Below are positions 1 through 5,977 of a stretch of 5,977 nucleotides of DNA, in pieces. Source of the DNA: Planctomycetota bacterium (GTDB lineage: Bacteria > Planctomycetota > Phycisphaerae > UBA1845 > UTPLA1); contig JAPULF010000201.1 in the NCBI GenBank assembly GCA_027295245.1, positions 1 through 5,977 on the forward strand, read 5' to 3'. Position 1 is the first letter of the stretch, and every line of letters starts with the position of its first letter. The notes below the pieces were generated by a model. That model was not told where the DNA came from. It saw only the letters and a program-made list of their open reading frames with translations, and did no database searches. The position numbers were made by a program, and so were the translations under genes.

Positions 1-1
1 C

Positions 2-1954
2 GGGGTCGAGATGTCGCCCAACAGCAAGAGGGTCGCCTATACGGAGACGCGATGGGAGCCTCCGGCGGAGAAACGCAACACCGACATCTGGGTGGTGGAT
101 TGCAAGACGCACGCGCGACACCGATTGACATTCGATTCGGCGGCCGACACTTCGCCGCAGTGGAGCCCGGACGAAGAATGGGTGTATTTCAAGAGTGCAA
201 GGTCGCGCGGCGATGAGAAAGAACCGCCCTACAACGGCGACGCACAGGTTTGGCGTGCGCCGGCGCGTGGGGGGGCGCCGGTGGCGGTCACACGCGTCAA
301 GGACGGCATCGGCCAATTCGAGTTGTCGTCGGATGGCACGGCGGTTTACTACACGGTTCCGGTTGAGCACAAGGAAGACGCTTGGCGCAAGCTGTACGAA
401 GAATTCGACGAGTTGGAATACGGCCGCGGCGTCGTCGAGTATTCGCAGCTATGGATGCTCGATCTCGAGGGTTGGCGCAGCGAAAAGCTGATCGACGAAG
501 AGCGGGTGATCTTCTCATTTGCGGTCGCGCCGGATCAGAAACGGATTGCGATGATCACCACGCCCAACGAACACCTGATTTCATTCGAGGGTCGTTCGCG
601 CGTCGACATTTGGGATGCCGAATCCGGAGCGGTTTCGCCGCTTCCGGACCGGATGTGGCGAGACGATGCCCCCTCGCCCTACGGATGGATCGAGTCGCCG
701 TGTTGGGACCATGCCGGGCGGAAGCTGGCATTTCGAGTCGACTTCGACGGATACCCGAGCGAGATCTTCGTGGCGACCTTCTTTCACGGTGAAACCCAGG
801 TGCAGCGCGTGACCAGACCGGGCGGAGTACACCTGTCGCCCGCACGCATGCAGTGGCGCGGCAAGTCGGATGACTTGTGCTTCATCGGGGAGGAACGGGC
901 CCGGGCCCGCGTATACTGCACCTCCAGGATCCGCAAGGGAGGACAGGGCCCGTCGCGATCGCTTACGGCGGGCGACGTCGTGTGCGAAGCGTTCGGCTTC
1001 GGTCGCAGCGGCCGGTTGCTGGCGATGGCGATGAGCGATGTCACGCACGGGCCGGACGTCTTCTGCGTGCCGTTCGGCTCGGATCCCGGCGGATTCGAGC
1101 GACTGACGCGCGTCAATCCGCAGGTCGACACGTGGAAGCTACCGAAGATTCAGACGTTCGCGTGGAAGGGTGCCGGCGACGTGGGCGTCGAGGGGATACT
1201 GGAACTGCCGCCGGATTATTCGGGAGACGAGCCGCTTCCGTTGATCGTCGAGATCCACGGTGGTCCGACGGCAGCGAGTCTTCTTCACATGCGGTTCTGG
1301 ATCTATGGGCGGGTGCTTATGGCCTCGAAGGGCTTTGCGGTCCTGAGTCCGAATTATCGAGGTTCAACCGGTTTCGGCGACAAGTTCATGACGGACCTGA
1401 TCGGCCACAAGAATGATTTGGACGTCAAGGACATTCTCGCCGGCGTGGACGCCGTGATTGCAAAGGGCATCGCCGATCCAAACCGGATGGGGGCGATGGG
1501 CTGGAGCAACGGCGGCTACTTGACGAACTGCCTGATCACCCAGACCACTCGATTCAAAGCGGCCAGCAGCGGCGCGGGAATCTCGGATGTGGCGATGCAA
1601 TGGAGTATTGAAGACACGCCGGGGCACGTGGTTAATTTCCAGAAGGGATTCCCCTGGACGCGGGTGCGGGAAATGCGGGAGGCGTCGCCGCTGTTCGCCG
1701 TCGACAGGGTGAAGACGCCGACCCTGTTTCACGTGGGAGGCGACGATGCCCGATGCCCCCCTGCCCACCAACGGGCCATGTTTCGCGCCCTTGACCATTA
1801 CCTCGGCGTCCCGACGCAACTGGTGGTCTACCCGGGCGAGGGTCATGGATTGACGAAGTACGCCAATCGAAAAGCGAAGATGGAATGGGATGCCGCCTGG
1901 TTCGACAGGCACTTGCTGGGGAAGCAACCGAGTGAATCCGCGACGTCAGATTAG
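2..1954 (+). CDS. S9 family serine peptidase (prolyl oligopeptidase / acylaminoacyl-peptidase type), 5' end cut by window edge
   Basis: Predicted serine peptidase that would cleave short peptides, probably secreted or periplasmic as many relatives are, although any signal peptide lies outside the window. The frame is open to the left edge, and the text around the first ATG (position 11) reads like the middle of a propeller blade (MSPNSKRVAY), so the true start is upstream. Residues counted from that ATG: roughly 1-380 form a TolB/PD40-like beta-propeller with repeated W-S-P-D-type blades (for example QWSPDEEWVYF near 50-60); roughly 390-640 form the alpha/beta-hydrolase domain. The oxyanion-hole motif HGGP is at 416-419. 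The catalytic triad is complete: Ser499 in GWSNGGY, Asp579 in GGDDARCP, His612 in GEGHGL. The 647 visible residues are close to a full-length S9 enzyme. It stands alone, converging on the ferredoxin gene across 61 bases. Substrate preference (prolyl, acyl-aminoacyl or dipeptidyl) cannot be read from sequence, so no symbol is given. Confidence 0.93.
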   Translation, partial: GVEMSPNSKRVAYTETRWEPPAEKRNTDIWVVDCKTHARHRLTFDSAADTSPQWSPDEEWVYFKSARSRGDEKEPPYNGDAQVWRAPARGGAPVAVTRVKDGIGQFELSSDGTAVYYTVPVEHKEDAWRKLYEEFDELEYGRGVVEYSQLWMLDLEGWRSEKLIDEERVIFSFAVAPDQKRIAMITTPNEHLISFEGRSRVDIWDAESGAVSPLPDRMWRDDAPSPYGWIESPCWDHAGRKLAFRVDFDGYPSEIFVATFFHGETQVQRVTRPGGVHLSPARMQWRGKSDDLCFIGEERARARVYCTSRIRKGGQGPSRSLTAGDVVCEAFGFGRSGRLLAMAMSDVTHGPDVFCVPFGSDPGGFERLTRVNPQVDTWKLPKIQTFAWKGAGDVGVEGILELPPDYSGDEPLPLIVEIHGGPTAASLLHMRFWIYGRVLMASKGFAVLSPNYRGSTGFGDKFMTDLIGHKNDLDVKDILAGVDAVIAKGIADPNRMGAMGWSNGGYLTNCLITQTTRFKAASSGAGISDVAMQWSIEDTPGHVVNFQKGFPWTRVREMREASPLFAVDRVKTPTLFHVGGDDARCPPAHQRAMFRALDHYLGVPTQLVVYPGEGHGLTKYANRKAKMEWDAAWFDRHLLGKQPSESATSD

Positions 1955-2015
1955 CCGATTGACCGAGCTCCCCTGTTCGAGAACCGAGACCGCTCGCGTG
2001 GCGGCGATGAACGGA

Positions 2016-2369
2016 TCAGGTCCCGCCGGGCTCGCTGATGTCCCAACCCTTTTCCTTTTCCGCCGCCTGTACTTCCTCGAGCGTCTTGGCGCCCTCTAGC
2101 GCGTCTTTTTTCTCGGTGCAGTTCACGCCCGAGCCGAAAAGCTCGGCATTTTTGGCGGTCCACTCCTGGTAGGGTTCGGGAAGCTCGTCCTCGGTGTAGA
2201 TTGCGTGAACCGGACACTCGGGAATGCAAAGTCCGCAGTCGATGCAGGTATCCGGATCGATGACCAGCATTGCGGGATCCTCGATTTCCCAGAAGCATTC
2301 CACCGGGCAGACCGTGGCACAATCCGTGTATCGACAGTCGACGCATCGCTCAGTTACGACGTAAGTCAT
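2016..2369 (-). CDS. fdxA: Seven-iron ferredoxin ([3Fe-4S][4Fe-4S]), Azotobacter FdI type
   Basis: Small soluble electron carrier of 117 residues. Cysteines at 9, 12, 17, 21 and 25, then 42, 45, 48 and 52, follow the FdI pattern C-x2-C-x4-C-x3-C-P then C-x2-C-x2-C-x3-C-P. By analogy with FdI, Cys9, Cys17 and Cys52 would bind the [3Fe-4S] cluster and Cys21, Cys42, Cys45 and Cys48 the [4Fe-4S] cluster, leaving Cys12 and Cys25 free. Asp16 matches FdI Asp15, known to govern proton transfer at the 3Fe cluster. The C-terminal tail (about 79-117, with TEKKDAL) also matches the FdI tail in kind and is longer than in minimal bacterial ferredoxins; it carries an extra Cys84. The frame stays open to an upstream ATG at 2414, but the start at 2369 is chosen because the homologous N-terminus begins MTYVVT and a purine-rich ribosome site sits 7 bases ahead. 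Monocistronic, with its own promoter. The redox partner is not shown by context. Confidence 0.95.
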   Translation of the reverse strand: MTYVVTERCVDCRYTDCATVCPVECFWEIEDPAMLVIDPDTCIDCGLCIPECPVHAIYTEDELPEPYQEWTAKNAELFGSGVNCTEKKDALEGAKTLEEVQAAEKEKGWDISEPGGT

Positions 2370-2376
2370 GGTAATG

Positions 2377-2386
2377 TCCCTCTTCC
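2377..2386 (-). promoter_or_regulatory. Ribosome binding site of the ferredoxin gene
   Basis: On the minus strand this reads GGAAGAGGGA, ending 7 bases before the ATG at 2369. It decides the start in favour of 2369 over the in-frame ATG at 2414. Confidence 0.7.
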
Positions 2387-2428
2387 ATACTCGGCGCAGG
2401 TAGCCCGTTCCCACCGGGGCTGCCGCCG

Positions 2429-2457
2429 TGTATATGATGCCGTCCGCCGCGCGTCAA
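2429..2457 (-). promoter_or_regulatory. Predicted sigma70-type promoter of the ferredoxin gene
   Basis: On the minus strand a -35 box TTGACG (2452-2457) and a -10 box TATACA (2429-2434) are separated by exactly 17 bases, each one mismatch from consensus. Transcription would start near 2422, giving a leader of about 50 bases. This is the best-formed promoter in the window and suits a constitutively expressed ferredoxin. It is a prediction from sequence only. Confidence 0.65.
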
Positions 2458-2573
2458 CAGCCCCACCGCGGCGACCGAGGCGCGATTTGCGGCTTCGGCC
2501 CGCTCCGGCGATCATGCGTCTGACCCATCCATCCCATGGACCGACAACAGAGTCGGCGATGGCGAGCTTCGTG

Positions 2574-2600
2574 TATTATCGGAGCTTTTCAACCAGAGGG
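2574..2600 (+). promoter_or_regulatory. Possible -10 element and Shine-Dalgarno ahead of the agmatinase gene
   Basis: TATTAT at 2574-2579 is a plausible -10 box, although no good -35 box lies 16-18 bases upstream. AGAGGG at 2595-2600 is a Shine-Dalgarno-like site ending 8 bases before the CTG codon at 2609. Together they give a short leader of about 20 bases and support translation beginning at 2609. There is no comparable ribosome site before the GTG at 2690. Confidence 0.4.
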
Positions 2601-2608
2601 CAACGACC

Positions 2609-3481
2609 CTGAGCACGATTCCCGACAATTTCCTGGCCCTGGACGCCGCGGCATCGGACTACACCAAGTCCCGGTACGCGATTCTTCCCGTGCCCTACGA
2701 CGCAACCGTTTCCTTCCTGAGCGGCACGCGCCTCGGACCCCGGGCCGTAATCACCGCCAGCCGGCAGGTGGAGGAGTTCGACGAAGAGTACGGACGAGAG
2801 TTTCACGCCTGCGGGATCGCGACACTCGAACCGATCGCGCCGGAGACGGCAGGGCCGAGCCAGATGCACGAACGGCTATACCGCGCCGCCCGAAAAGTGG
2901 TGCGCGACGGCAAGTTTTTGATCGGCCTGGGCGGGGAACATTCCATCACGAGCGCGCTGGTCCGGGCCGTCCTATCGAAGCATCGACGGTTGAGCGTGCT
3001 TCAGATCGACGCCCACGCCGACTTGCGAGATCAATACGAGGGTTCGCGATTCAGTCACGCGGCCGTGATGCGACGAGTGTTGGACCTGGGGACGTCGTTG
3101 GTGCCGGTCGGCATTCGCAACTACAGCCTGGAGGAGCACCGTTTCATGAAGCGCCACCGGTTCCGGCCGATCACCGCCCGGGAAACTCGGGAAAATCCTG
3201 ATTGGATCCAACAGGCGGTGGAGTCGCTGGGGCCGAAGGTGTACGTCACCATCGACATCGACGGATTCGATCCGGCGTACGCCCCGGGCACCGGAACACC
3301 GGAACCCGGCGGCTTGGATTGGTTCCAGGTCACCGACTTGCTGAAGGCAGTGGCGATCGAACGGCGGATCGTCGGGGCCGACCTGGTGGAGGTCCTGCCG
3401 ATTCCGGGAAGCGTTCAAACGGAGTTTCTCGCGGCAAGGCTGATCTACAAGCTGATTGCACACGTGGAAGCCCATCGATAA
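2609..3481 (+). CDS. speB: Agmatinase / arginase-family ureohydrolase, probable CTG start
   Basis: Binuclear-manganese hydrolase, most likely converting agmatine to putrescine and urea in the cytoplasm. Counting from CTG 2609 the protein has 290 residues, near the usual agmatinase length of about 290-310. All six expected metal ligands are present: His111 in GGEHS, Asp134, His136 and Asp138 in DAHADLRD, and Asp216 and Asp218 in DIDGFDP, followed by the family motif APGTGTPEPGG. Start choice: the GTG at 2690 would remove the first strand (YAILPVPYD), which belongs to the fold. The codons from 2609 read (M)STIPDNFLALD, like a natural N-terminus, and AGAGGG lies 8 bases upstream. No ATG, GTG or TTG occurs in frame between 2540 and 2690. 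Related ureohydrolases (guanidinobutyrase, arginase, formiminoglutamase) share the motifs, so the substrate is inferred. The gene is followed by a 149-base gap and seems monocistronic. Confidence 0.88.
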   Translation: MSTIPDNFLALDAAASDYTKSRYAILPVPYDATVSFLSGTRLGPRAVITASRQVEEFDEEYGREFHACGIATLEPIAPETAGPSQMHERLYRAARKVVRDGKFLIGLGGEHSITSALVRAVLSKHRRLSVLQIDAHADLRDQYEGSRFSHAAVMRRVLDLGTSLVPVGIRNYSLEEHRFMKRHRFRPITARETRENPDWIQQAVESLGPKVYVTIDIDGFDPAYAPGTGTPEPGGLDWFQVTDLLKAVAIERRIVGADLVEVLPIPGSVQTEFLAARLIYKLIAHVEAHR

Positions 3482-3492
3482 AGCCGCGGAAT

Positions 3493-3528
3493 CCTCTCGA
3501 GAGCCGTTTTTCACAGGTTGTCGAGAGG
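3493..3528. repeat. Inverted repeat downstream of the agmatinase gene
   Basis: CCTCTCGA at 3493-3500 and TCGAGAGG at 3521-3528 are perfect 8-base complements around a 20-base loop that contains a run of five T. It begins 11 bases after the agmatinase stop. It could form an mRNA 3' hairpin, but the T run lies inside the loop rather than after the stem, so it is not a textbook intrinsic terminator. Confidence 0.35.
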
Positions 3529-3630
3529 GTGTCCGAATCGCGATCGAGCCGTCTCGGCGGTCGTTCAGCCTCGGCGTCCGTCGCCGCAATCGGTGTCGAC
3601 ACGCCGGGCCATCCACGAGAAAATGGTTGC

Positions 3631-3990
3631 ATGTACGCGCTGCTCTCGGTTTGGATCGCTCTCGGGGCCCTGGTAACAACGGTCGTCATGGCAACGACCC
3701 GCCTGTCCGGCCGGGATGCGGTCATCACGGCCTTGCCCTACACGTTCGCGTTTTCGGTGACGCTTGCGGCGGGCGTCCTGTGGGCGTTTCGCGAGCGCGG
3801 GGCCGCCCACGCCGGTGTGGCGGGGCAGCGGTTGCAGGCGGTCGCGGCTATCGCCATCAATACCATCGCCCTGACCGTTCTGCTGATATTCGTCAACGGG
3901 GCCTTGTATGGGCCGCTCGGGTTGGCCATCGAGATCGCGTTTCTTTGGGTTTGTTATTGGGGTTACACCCGCCTCGTGCGGTCGAAGTGA
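3631..3990 (+). CDS. Small four-helix integral membrane protein of unknown function
   Basis: I do not recognise this family. The 119-residue protein is strongly hydrophobic, with four likely transmembrane segments at about residues 3-22, 31-53, 69-91 and 94-113, and a short positively charged loop (RERG, then GQR) between the second and third. The ends suggest membrane insertion without a cleaved signal. No enzymatic motif, heme-ligand pattern or metal-binding cluster stands out; the last helix is rich in aromatic residues (FLWVCYWGY). The ATG at 3631 is chosen because the hydrophobic stretch begins right after it and the upstream in-frame residues look non-coding; its ribosome site is weak (GAGAAA about 10 bases upstream). 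It sits 149 bases after agmatinase, and the predicted thiSG promoter overlaps its last codons, so co-function with either neighbour is not implied. That the frame is a real gene is supported by its coherent membrane topology. Confidence 0.75.
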   Translation: MYALLSVWIALGALVTTVVMATTRLSGRDAVITALPYTFAFSVTLAAGVLWAFRERGAAHAGVAGQRLQAVAAIAINTIALTVLLIFVNGALYGPLGLAIEIAFLWVCYWGYTRLVRSK

Positions 3991-4016
3991 TACATCCGGG
4001 CACCGGACGCTATAAT
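3987..4016 (+). promoter_or_regulatory. Predicted sigma70-type promoter for thiS-thiG
   Basis: A perfect TATAAT box lies at 4011-4016, with GTGATA (3987-3992, four of six matches to TTGACA) 18 bases upstream. The -35 region overlaps the stop codon of the preceding membrane-protein gene. Transcription would begin near 4023, leaving a leader of about 48 bases before thiS, too short for a TPP riboswitch. Confidence 0.55.
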
Positions 4017-4055
4017 CCGCCGAGAAGACGCCGCGGTTGTGTTCGCGCCGGATGC

Positions 4056-4061
4056 GAAGGG
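4056..4061 (+). promoter_or_regulatory. Ribosome binding site deciding the thiS start
   Basis: GAAGGG ends 9 bases before the ATG at 4071 but directly abuts the alternative in-frame ATG at 4062. This spacing favours 4071, which also gives the usual ThiS N-terminus beginning with a short beta strand. Confidence 0.6.
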
Positions 4062-4070
4062 ATGATCTCA

Positions 4071-4268
4071 ATGCGTATTGAAATCAACGGCGAAGACTTG
4101 CAGCTCGACGAACCGGCAACCGTCGCGACCCTGATCCGGAAACGCAGCCCGCGACCGCCTTTCGCGGTCGAGGTCAACAAGCGATTGGTTCGGCGGCCGG
4201 AGTACACAACGCAAAAGCTGAACGACGGGGACCGCGTGGAAATCGTCACGTTGGTCGGCGGAGGATGA
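4071..4268 (+). CDS. thiS: Sulfur carrier protein ThiS
   Basis: Ubiquitin-like sulfur carrier for thiamine biosynthesis. Its C-terminal glycine is adenylated and converted to a thiocarboxylate, which donates sulfur to ThiG during thiazole formation. The protein is 65 residues, matching the family (about 65-70). It begins with the strand MRIEING, has the central VEVNKRLV strand at 33-40 typical of the beta-grasp fold, then [10 protein letters not shown] at 50-59, and ends in the required Gly-Gly (VGGG at 62-65). It lies 25 bases upstream of thiG and is evidently co-transcribed with it. No thiF, thiO/thiH, thiE or thiC lies in the window, so the activating enzyme and the rest of the pathway must be encoded elsewhere. 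Confidence 0.95.
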   Translation: MRIEINGEDLQLDEPATVATLIRKRSPRPPFAVEVNKRLVRRPEYTTQKLNDGDRVEIVTLVGGG

Positions 4269-4293
4269 AGAACCGGTACCGGAGGTCGCAACA

Positions 4294-5100
4294 ATGGACC
4301 CAACACCTTTGAAGATCGGAACACAGGCGTTTCGATCCAGATTGTTCGTGGGCACGGGAAAATACGCGAGTTTCGAGGCGATGCGAAATTGCCTGGAGGC
4401 CAGTGGCTGCGAGGTCGTGACCGTAGCGATACGCCGGGAACGGCTGATTGATTCACAGAACCGGAACCTGCTCGACTACATCGACACAAAGCGATACACG
4501 ATCCTGCCGAACACCGCGGGGTGTTTCAACGCCGAAGATGCCGTGCGGGTGGCCCGATTGGGTCGCGATATTCTCGAACAACTGGAGAACCCCGGCGCAC
4601 AATGGGTAAAGCTCGAAGTGCTGAACGACAAGAAGACGCTCTTGCCGGAACCGATCGGCACGCTTCAAGCAACCGAGACATTGATCAAGGACGGTTTCAA
4701 CGTGCTGGTTTACACCAGCGATGACCCGCCCACGGCCCGACGGTTGAAAGAGGCCGGAGCCGCCAGCGTCATGCCCGCCGGCAGCCCGATCGGCAGCGGA
4801 CAGGGAATCCTGAACCCCAACAACCTGCGGATTCTCCTCGAAATGCTCAAGGACGGTGATCCGGAATACCCTGTCATCATCGATGCCGGCGTCGGGACCG
4901 CCAGCGATGTCACGATCGCGATGGAGTTGGGCGCGGACGGCGTGCTGCTCAATACCGGAATCGCCCTGGCCAACGAGCCGGTCTCCATGGCCCAGGCGAT
5001 GCGACGGGCGATCGAGGCCGGCTATCTCGCATTTCGGGCCGGACGCATCCCGAAAAAACTCTATGCGACGGCCAGTTCACCGCTCGACGGGGCCGTCTGA
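4294..5100 (+). CDS. thiG: Thiazole synthase ThiG
   Basis: Cytoplasmic TIM-barrel enzyme that condenses 1-deoxy-D-xylulose 5-phosphate, dehydroglycine and the ThiS thiocarboxylate sulfur into the thiazole phosphate of thiamine. The 268 residues agree with the family length. Characteristic segments appear in order: LFVGTGKY (17-24), VAIRR (44-48), LPNTAGC (71-77), the WVKLEVL strand whose Lys106 should form the Schiff base with the sugar phosphate, the phosphate-binding GSPIGSG (163-169), DAGVG (197-201) and the [12 protein letters not shown] strand (213-224). The ATG at 4294 is preceded by GGAGG at 4281-4285 with 8-base spacing. No frameshift or missing key residue is seen. It is the second gene of thiS-thiG and is followed by a 117-base gap. 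Confidence 0.97.
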   Translation: MDPTPLKIGTQAFRSRLFVGTGKYASFEAMRNCLEASGCEVVTVAIRRERLIDSQNRNLLDYIDTKRYTILPNTAGCFNAEDAVRVARLGRDILEQLENPGAQWVKLEVLNDKKTLLPEPIGTLQATETLIKDGFNVLVYTSDDPPTARRLKEAGAASVMPAGSPIGSGQGILNPNNLRILLEMLKDGDPEYPVIIDAGVGTASDVTIAMELGADGVLLNTGIALANEPVSMAQAMRRAIEAGYLAFRAGRIPKKLYATASSPLDGAV

Positions 5101-5142
5101 CCCGAAAAACAGCGGCTCGGCGCGGAAGGCGATTTGCAATCT

Positions 5143-5154
5143 CGGCGATCGCCG
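5143..5154. repeat. Perfect 12-base palindrome between thiG and the next gene
   Basis: CGGCGATCGCCG is self-complementary and includes the octamer GCGATCGC. An 8-base palindrome, GGCCGGCC, follows at 5155-5162. It could be a protein binding site or a chance product of high GC; there is no T run to make it a terminator. Confidence 0.25.
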
Positions 5155-5217
5155 GGCCGGCCGCCTGCCCATACCAGAATCGACGCGGCCGGGCAAAGCA
5201 ATTAAGCTCGCGCGGGT

Positions 5218-5652
5218 ATGGAACGTCGAACGCGAATCCGAGTCTGCGTCTGGCTGATCCTCTTGGGGCTGAGCAACTTTCTGGTATACGCAACCGTTTA
5301 CGCCTTCATCGGCGGCGACGCCCCGAACGGGTACATTCGTTTGAATGAGATCGACGGTGACTTGACGTATTACGTTCGCGGGCACTTCGTCCACACTGAA
5401 ACCGGATACGAGCAGGATGTTCCGAAGTGGGTCTGGGTCTACAGTTACCTTCATTCGATTTCGATCTGGCCGTCCATCGCCGCCGTGCTTCTCGCGATGC
5501 TGGTCCTCGCTCGACCGCACATCATCGCCACGTACCAAAAGGGCATCCTGCGAGGCACTACGCTCGTAACCGTCCTCTCGACGATCATCGTCCTGGTGAC
5601 GTCGGTGATCATGCTCTCGTTCATCGTCGATTTCGCGAAGACAATCAGATAG
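5218..5652 (+). CDS. Small integral membrane protein with one extracytoplasmic loop, function unknown
   Basis: I do not recognise this family. The 144-residue protein has a basic N-terminus (MERRTRIR), then a hydrophobic helix at about 9-31, a polar segment of about 45 residues (32-76) containing GGDAPNGY, a VRGHFVH stretch and several aromatics (KWVWVYSYLH), then two further helices at about 77-98 and 113-137. Positive residues at the N-terminus and between helices two and three (RPH, YQKGILR) place those parts in the cytoplasm and the long loop outside. There is no lipobox and no recognisable catalytic motif. The ATG at 5218 has no clear Shine-Dalgarno sequence (preceded by a GC-rich stretch); an AT-rich patch at 5200-5205 could be a -10 element, which would make the transcript nearly leaderless. 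It is 117 bases after thiG and may or may not belong to that transcript. Confidence 0.75.
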   Translation: MERRTRIRVCVWLILLGLSNFLVYATVYAFIGGDAPNGYIRLNEIDGDLTYYVRGHFVHTETGYEQDVPKWVWVYSYLHSISIWPSIAAVLLAMLVLARPHIIATYQKGILRGTTLVTVLSTIIVLVTSVIMLSFIVDFAKTIR

Positions 5653-5655
5653 TCG

Positions 5656-5675
5656 GGTGGCACGCCTCTGCCACC
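5656..5675. repeat. Perfect hairpin just after the membrane-protein stop codon
   Basis: GGTGGCA (5656-5662) and TGCCACC (5669-5675) form a 7-base perfect stem around a 6-base loop, starting 4 bases after the stop at 5650-5652. It may act as an mRNA 3' end structure or be a unit of a dispersed repeat. No T run follows, so it is not a standard Rho-independent terminator. Confidence 0.5.
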
Positions 5676-5780
5676 GCGCAGATCCGTCGAAGGAGGAGTT
5701 GCCCTCACTTTCGCGCTGTCCGCACGATCAGAGCCGCGCCCGTCACGAAGCGGTTTCCAGGTGCTACAGGCCGGGTGGCC

Positions 5781-5800
5781 CAGTCCGCCGCGGCGGGCTG
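5781..5800. repeat. Twenty-base near-perfect palindrome
   Basis: The two halves are complementary at nine of ten positions, and the tenth (5784 with 5797) is a T-G wobble. The core CCGCCGCGGCGG at 5785-5796 is a perfect palindrome. It could fold as a hairpin or bind a dimeric protein. Confidence 0.4.
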
Positions 5801-5908
5801 ACGTGGGGAACCCGACTACGAACACGCGCAACGCCGATTTGTGCGCCCAGATGCCCGCAGCATGAGAACTGCTCACCCCGCTTGTCTCTTCGCGTCAGGA
5901 AAACGCAA

Positions 5909-5938
5909 GCCCCAAGGCCGCCGTACTGGAATTGGGGC
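5909..5938. repeat. Inverted repeat near the right edge
   Basis: GCCCCAA (5909-5915) and TTGGGGC (5932-5938) are perfect 7-base complements around a 16-base spacer. No associated gene is visible. Confidence 0.3.
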
Positions 5939-5977
5939 ACCCGCCCGCATTCCCGGATTCAAAAATATGCTCCTGAG

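Larger units (their letters stand above)
5653..5977. other. Right-hand intergenic region, no convincing gene, rich in inverted repeats
   Basis: About 325 bases with no protein I can support on either strand. Three separate inverted repeats occur (5656-5675, 5781-5800 and 5909-5938), plus a weaker one at 5732-5755 (AGCCGC against GCGGTT, one G-T pair). Open frames exist but read as low-complexity arginine- and glycine-rich peptides. The impression is of repeat-derived or decayed intergenic DNA; this is a judgement from composition and palindromes, not from any comparison. A short plus-strand frame from ATG 5862 is open to the right edge without a ribosome site. Confidence 0.5.

Noticed and set aside
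1364..1927. Long minus-strand open frame opposite the S9 peptidase
   Set aside because: It is the antisense shadow of the catalytic domain, whose triad is intact on the plus strand; long antisense frames are expected in GC-rich DNA.
1955..2015. Bidirectional terminator between the converging peptidase and ferredoxin genes
   Set aside because: Only a 4-base stem with no T run could be found, too weak to call.
2016..2414. ATG at 2414 as the ferredoxin start
   Set aside because: The extra 15 residues do not resemble ferredoxin N-termini, and a ribosome site and promoter leader lie between 2370 and 2422.
2690..3481. GTG at 2690 as the agmatinase start
   Set aside because: It removes the conserved first strand of the fold and has no Shine-Dalgarno sequence; the frame remains coding-like back to 2609.
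3991..4070. TPP riboswitch upstream of thiS
   Set aside because: The region lacks the conserved CTGAGA-type and ACCTGATC-type segments and is too short for the aptamer.
4062..4268. ATG at 4062 as the thiS start
   Set aside because: The purine-rich ribosome site touches this ATG, leaving no spacing; the ATG at 4071 has 9-base spacing and the usual ThiS N-terminus.
5451..5876. Minus-strand open frame of 141 codons
   Set aside because: It runs antisense over the membrane-protein gene, has low-complexity Arg/Gly-rich composition and no recognisable domain; best explained as non-coding repeat plus a shadow frame.
5862..5977. Plus-strand frame from ATG 5862 open to the right edge
   Set aside because: Only 38 codons are visible, with no ribosome site and no recognisable motif; a truncated gene cannot be excluded but is not supported.

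Overview
The window is a GC-rich stretch of bacterial chromosome made of ordinary housekeeping genes and two small membrane proteins that I do not recognise. I see no transposase, integrase, CRISPR array, rRNA or tRNA. The high GC, the loosely spaced mostly single-gene units and the character of the right-hand intergenic region suggest a planctomycete or a similar environmental lineage. That placement is an inference, because no marker gene is present.

Layout from left to right. A serine peptidase of family S9 (beta-propeller plus alpha/beta-hydrolase) runs in from the left edge, lacking only its N-terminus, and ends at 1954. It converges on a minus-strand gene for a seven-iron ferredoxin closely resembling Azotobacter FdI (2016-2369), which has a well-formed sigma70-type promoter. 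A divergent intergenic region of about 240 bases leads into a plus-strand ureohydrolase, most likely agmatinase. Its reading frame, homology and Shine-Dalgarno sequence point to a CTG start at 2609 rather than the GTG at 2690. An orphan four-helix membrane protein follows (3631-3990). A perfect TATAAT box just after it appears to drive the thiamine-thiazole pair thiS-thiG (4071-5100). Next is a second orphan membrane protein with three predicted helices (5218-5652). The last 325 bases hold no convincing gene but several inverted repeats, and look like repeat-derived intergenic DNA.

ThiS and ThiG work directly together: ThiS carries sulfur as a C-terminal thiocarboxylate and ThiG uses it to build the thiazole phosphate of thiamine. 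The other genes have no evident functional link: peptide degradation, low-potential electron transfer, and polyamine (putrescine) formation. I found no clear new multi-gene system. The points most worth a second look are the probable CTG start of the agmatinase, the palindrome-rich right end, and the two unassigned membrane proteins.
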